64,000 bases of DNA from Odiellus spinosus (taxonomy: Eukaryota; Arthropoda; Arachnida; Opiliones; Phalangiidae), in the NCBI GenBank assembly GCA_963920705.1, contig OY987227.1, positions 16,827,434 to 16,891,433 of the forward strand, read 5' to 3'. Shown piece by piece: positions 61,217-64,000 of the stretch. The notes under the pieces are model-generated. The model worked only from the letters and a program-made list of their open reading frames with translations, did no database searches and was not told the origin of the DNA. Numbering within the stretch: position 1 is the stretch's first letter; each line of letters begins with the position of its first letter. Both the position numbers and the translations under genes were made by a program.

Positions 61217-61590
61217 GATAATCTGGAAAAATACGATATGGTCTAGTCTCACAAAAAAAATTAAAAACTTAAACCAAATCTGGTCTAGCTAGTCTCACAT
61301 AAATCACCCAGAACTTTAAAAATCAGGAAAATGACAAAATAGGACATAAATGCAAAATAAGCCGTAAAAAGGTCTAGTCTCACATTAAATAACAAAAACT
61401 TGCTGAATGATTGGATTAGGATTAGGGCTATACTTAAAGGTAGAATGCATCTGAGTAACTTCTACTTATGACAATTCTAAGAAAATATGCGATTTTTAGA
61501 AAGAAGCTTGGCGCCAGGCTTAGCCAGTAAGTGATTCCGTCAAAATGGGCTCAAGGGGTTTGGTTTCTATTTCGGGCTTGGCAACCTTGT
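61140..61590 (+). repeat. Dispersed repeat family F, copy 2
   Basis: Several GGTCTAGTCTCACA units, a roughly 40-base poly-A tract (61175-61214), then a block 61410-61580 that is the reverse complement of 47282-47450. It is oriented opposite to copy 1. Confidence 0.65.
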
Positions 61591-62680
61591 TTTAGATTCT
61601 TTTTTCACCACATAGACATCCACCCGTGTCCAGTTAACTTTACCAATCATTATCGGTTCAACCTCCCCTTTCCATTTAAAGTACGCGTTGTTTAGTCAAC
61701 TTTACCAATTGGCCAAGTTAAATCCACCACACAAACATCACCAATGGTGTTTAGTCAACTTAATCAATTTGTGTTAACTAAACTTCGTCTCCTGGTTATT
61801 GATGAGTGGGACGAGATGGCTACCGCCTAGGGTTACAGAATCGGGATTTCCTCCAAATCTTCACACACTTCGTCTTCTAGTATATACTATATTAACTAAG
61901 AAGTTTATATACCAAACTGGAGTCTAGTAAAAATTAGGCTGATAGGTCGAAATTTCTATAAAATCATATTTTATTGAATATCCGATTTCGTTTGAAAATA
62001 TTCTTACTTTTTAATATTAACGATGAAAATGATTAAATTTTTAACGTAATTATATTAATATGCGAGAAACATGCCTTTTTTCTGGTGGTATAATGTGTAA
62101 ATGCAATTTCTATTTACAGACAAGAGTAAGTAAATAGTCCGAATGGGTGAAAAATTGCATTTTTATCAAATCTTTATCCTATTGTTAAACCCAACATCAA
62201 GTTTTTAAAATGCTGGACCATCAGGACTTACGAAGCGAGTTCTAGCCTATGATTGATTAAGGGAAACATTCACACTCGGCTAGGCCACTACGCCATCTTC
62301 ATAGTTAATAATGGTACTCGTCCATACTAGAATTCAATTTGCACTCAACTACAGAAGGAGTTAAAAATGAAATAATGCGTGACGTAAAATACAAGAAGCG
62401 CAATCATTTTCTGTTTCTTTATCATAAATGGTAAATATATTAATTTTATAAGAAATGCTACCTTTTCGTTTTAAATTTACATTCGATTATGTAGAATTAA
62501 TTAGGGCTAGTGGAAAGAACTATGCCTATGCCTAGGTCAAATTTTTGGAGATGTTTGAAACGAATTTGGCAATTTTTAAATTCTTACGTCGTAAGAAACC
62601 ATTTATTTGACGCTCAAACGGTTAGTTTATCCAGAATGAGATTGCCATATTAAATTCCCATAGCACCTAACCCCGAGCTA
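61591..62680. other. Non-genic AT-rich stretch
   Basis: About 1.1 kb downstream of the C3-like gene with no recognisable gene. There are loose repeats of TTAGTCAACTTTACCAAT near 61634-61710. Confidence 0.4.
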
Positions 62681-63342
62681 GCCCTGACGAAACGTTTGTT
62701 TGATATAGAAACGCAACCATTCTTTGGCTACTTCGTAACTCTCGCTTAAACCGGCCCTATCGTATTAATGAGAATATCCCTTAATAAAACTTTTTATTAT
62801 GATTATTACTTAGAGATGATAATAATAGACTTATGATTACACGCGTAGACGCTAGATCTTTCAAAGAGGCGAGGGACAAGGACGCACGTGTGCGGTGAGA
62901 AGCCATCAAGGTCACGCGTTCCGGGGGAACGGGAAGGAAATCCTAGAAATAGTTTACGATTACGACGCAACTGCACGATAAAAGAAGCCACCCGTCGCGC
63001 GCGCTAAAATTTTTCCCACATTCCGTCAATGAAAAATGACACAGCCAATGGAAAGAGAGTGTAATGAATTTACTATCGCATAAGAAATCGCCGCGCGTAG
63101 TAGGAAGCCGGAAGTCTATCTCCCTCCCGCGGAGTACGGTGCGTAATATTGGGTGTTTCCCCGATATTCCTTCAATGAAAATTACTACAGCCAATGAAAG
63201 GAGAGTATAATATTAGGATGGGAACAATTACGTAAACAGTAGGCCTAACGTTTTTTCTGGTCAAAAAAATGTCGGCGTCTTTTTTAAACTTTAGGCTTAG
63301 CTACAACAAAGCATTTTATATATATTTTTTTACGTTCTCATT
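62681..63342. repeat. About 600-bp dispersed repeat, family E, copy 2
   Basis: Direct copy of 10891-11480 (AGCCCTGACGAAACGTTTG, ACTTAGAGATGATAATAATA, CAGCCAATGAAAGGAGAGTA, AAAAAAATGTCGGCGTCTTT, TTTTTTACGTTCTCATT). The CCAAT-containing block is again duplicated internally (about 63026-63070 and 63171-63215). Confidence 0.65.
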
Positions 63343-64000
63343 TGTGGAAAACAATACTACGGTGGGGGGGGGGGGGTAATTCCGCGCGCTTTTTATAAAA
63401 TCACCAAGCAAACTCTCCCAATGTTAACCGTTTCCAGTTTAGGTATACCTTTTTATAAATTGATCTTGATCCTCACGGTCCTCGAAGAAGTAATATTTTT
63501 ATTTTCCCTACTTGTTCGTGATTATTATATACGAAAGGAAGCATTTTCAATATAAATATTTCATTGGTTGAAATTGATCGTTTGGAATTTAGTTAGCTGC
63601 CGTGTTTCGCGAGAGAAGGGCAATCGACTTTATAAATAAGGAACAAGAGGCTTATTATTACGCCTATTTCCCACTTAATCTTATTGGATAAGTGGATCGA
63701 GTAAACAACTAATATTTAGACCATGAAGATATATATATTGAAGTCTTCAATTACCCTATAGTGTCCGTTCTTTATGTTTTATAATTTATGCGAAATTCTG
63801 CCTATGCCTATGAGACGAAGGTAAATTAGTCATTTATTTAACAATTTTTTTCATCGAAACAACTCCCTTAGTTAAAATATTTGTCTTTTGCTGTTGAAAT
63901 CGTATTTTTCCGCTTCCTTAGTCAACAATCATTTCCCTCTAAGCATTCGCGATAGTAACTTCAAGCGGCGCGCTTTCCAGAAATTGATTACAAAGTTTTC
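63343..64000. other. Non-genic window end
   Basis: Contains a G-run at 63364-63377. No gene recognised up to the window edge. Confidence 0.4.

Noticed and set aside
63359-63380. G-run considered as a quadruplex
   Set aside because: A single uninterrupted run of G next to a GTGG does not give four separated G-tracts.
1-64000. CRISPR arrays, operons, riboswitches and prokaryotic phage features
   Set aside because: The DNA is clearly eukaryotic (spliced genes, laminin, C3); the tandem arrays have no spacers and are satellites or transposon-internal repeats.

Overview
The window is nuclear DNA from an animal, most likely an invertebrate bilaterian. It is AT-rich, every gene is split into many exons by mostly short (about 60-100 bp) GT-AG introns, and the genes are typical metazoan ones: a basement-membrane laminin alpha chain and a complement C3-type thioester protein. 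LolA-like secreted proteins hint at a protostome, but phylum cannot be settled from the sequence. All exon boundaries were found by reading splice sites by eye and checking that the phase is kept. They are predictions.

Layout: 1-13596 holds no gene I can support. It is AT-rich DNA with inverted-repeat elements and tandem repeats, either upstream of the laminin gene or inside its first intron. 13597-30691 (+) carries 50 consecutive laminin alpha exons (LN, LE, L4, LE, L4, LE, coiled coil, LG1-5, stop codon); only the signal-peptide exon is missing. 31663-35939 (+) is a 14-exon gene for a 572-residue secreted protein. 36668-48442 (+) is a 21-exon gene for a 993-residue membrane-anchored relative of it with four PAN/apple-like modules. 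49650-60650 (+) is a 33-exon gene for a complete 1779-residue C3-like protein. 60651-64000 is repeat-rich non-coding DNA.

The four genes lie head to tail on one strand and all encode secreted or cell-surface proteins. There is no sign that they form a pathway. Laminin builds basement membrane, the C3-like protein is an innate immune opsonin, and the LolA-like pair is uncharacterised.

Much of the interest lies in the non-coding DNA. Several short inverted-repeat transposon families recur in introns and intergenic DNA, one inserted in another with an exact 8-bp target duplication. A roughly 4.1-kb element in intron 1 of the third gene ends in a terminal repeat that appears to supply the splice acceptor. 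A 1-kb AT-rich satellite shows stepwise changes of unit length. Related repeats flank the C3 gene, and another pair flanks the whole four-gene cluster. The C3-like protein has an extra furin-type site just before the thioester domain, a long charged insertion in its MG8 region, no recognisable LGxAR release site after the anaphylatoxin module, and a GC-AG intron inside that module.
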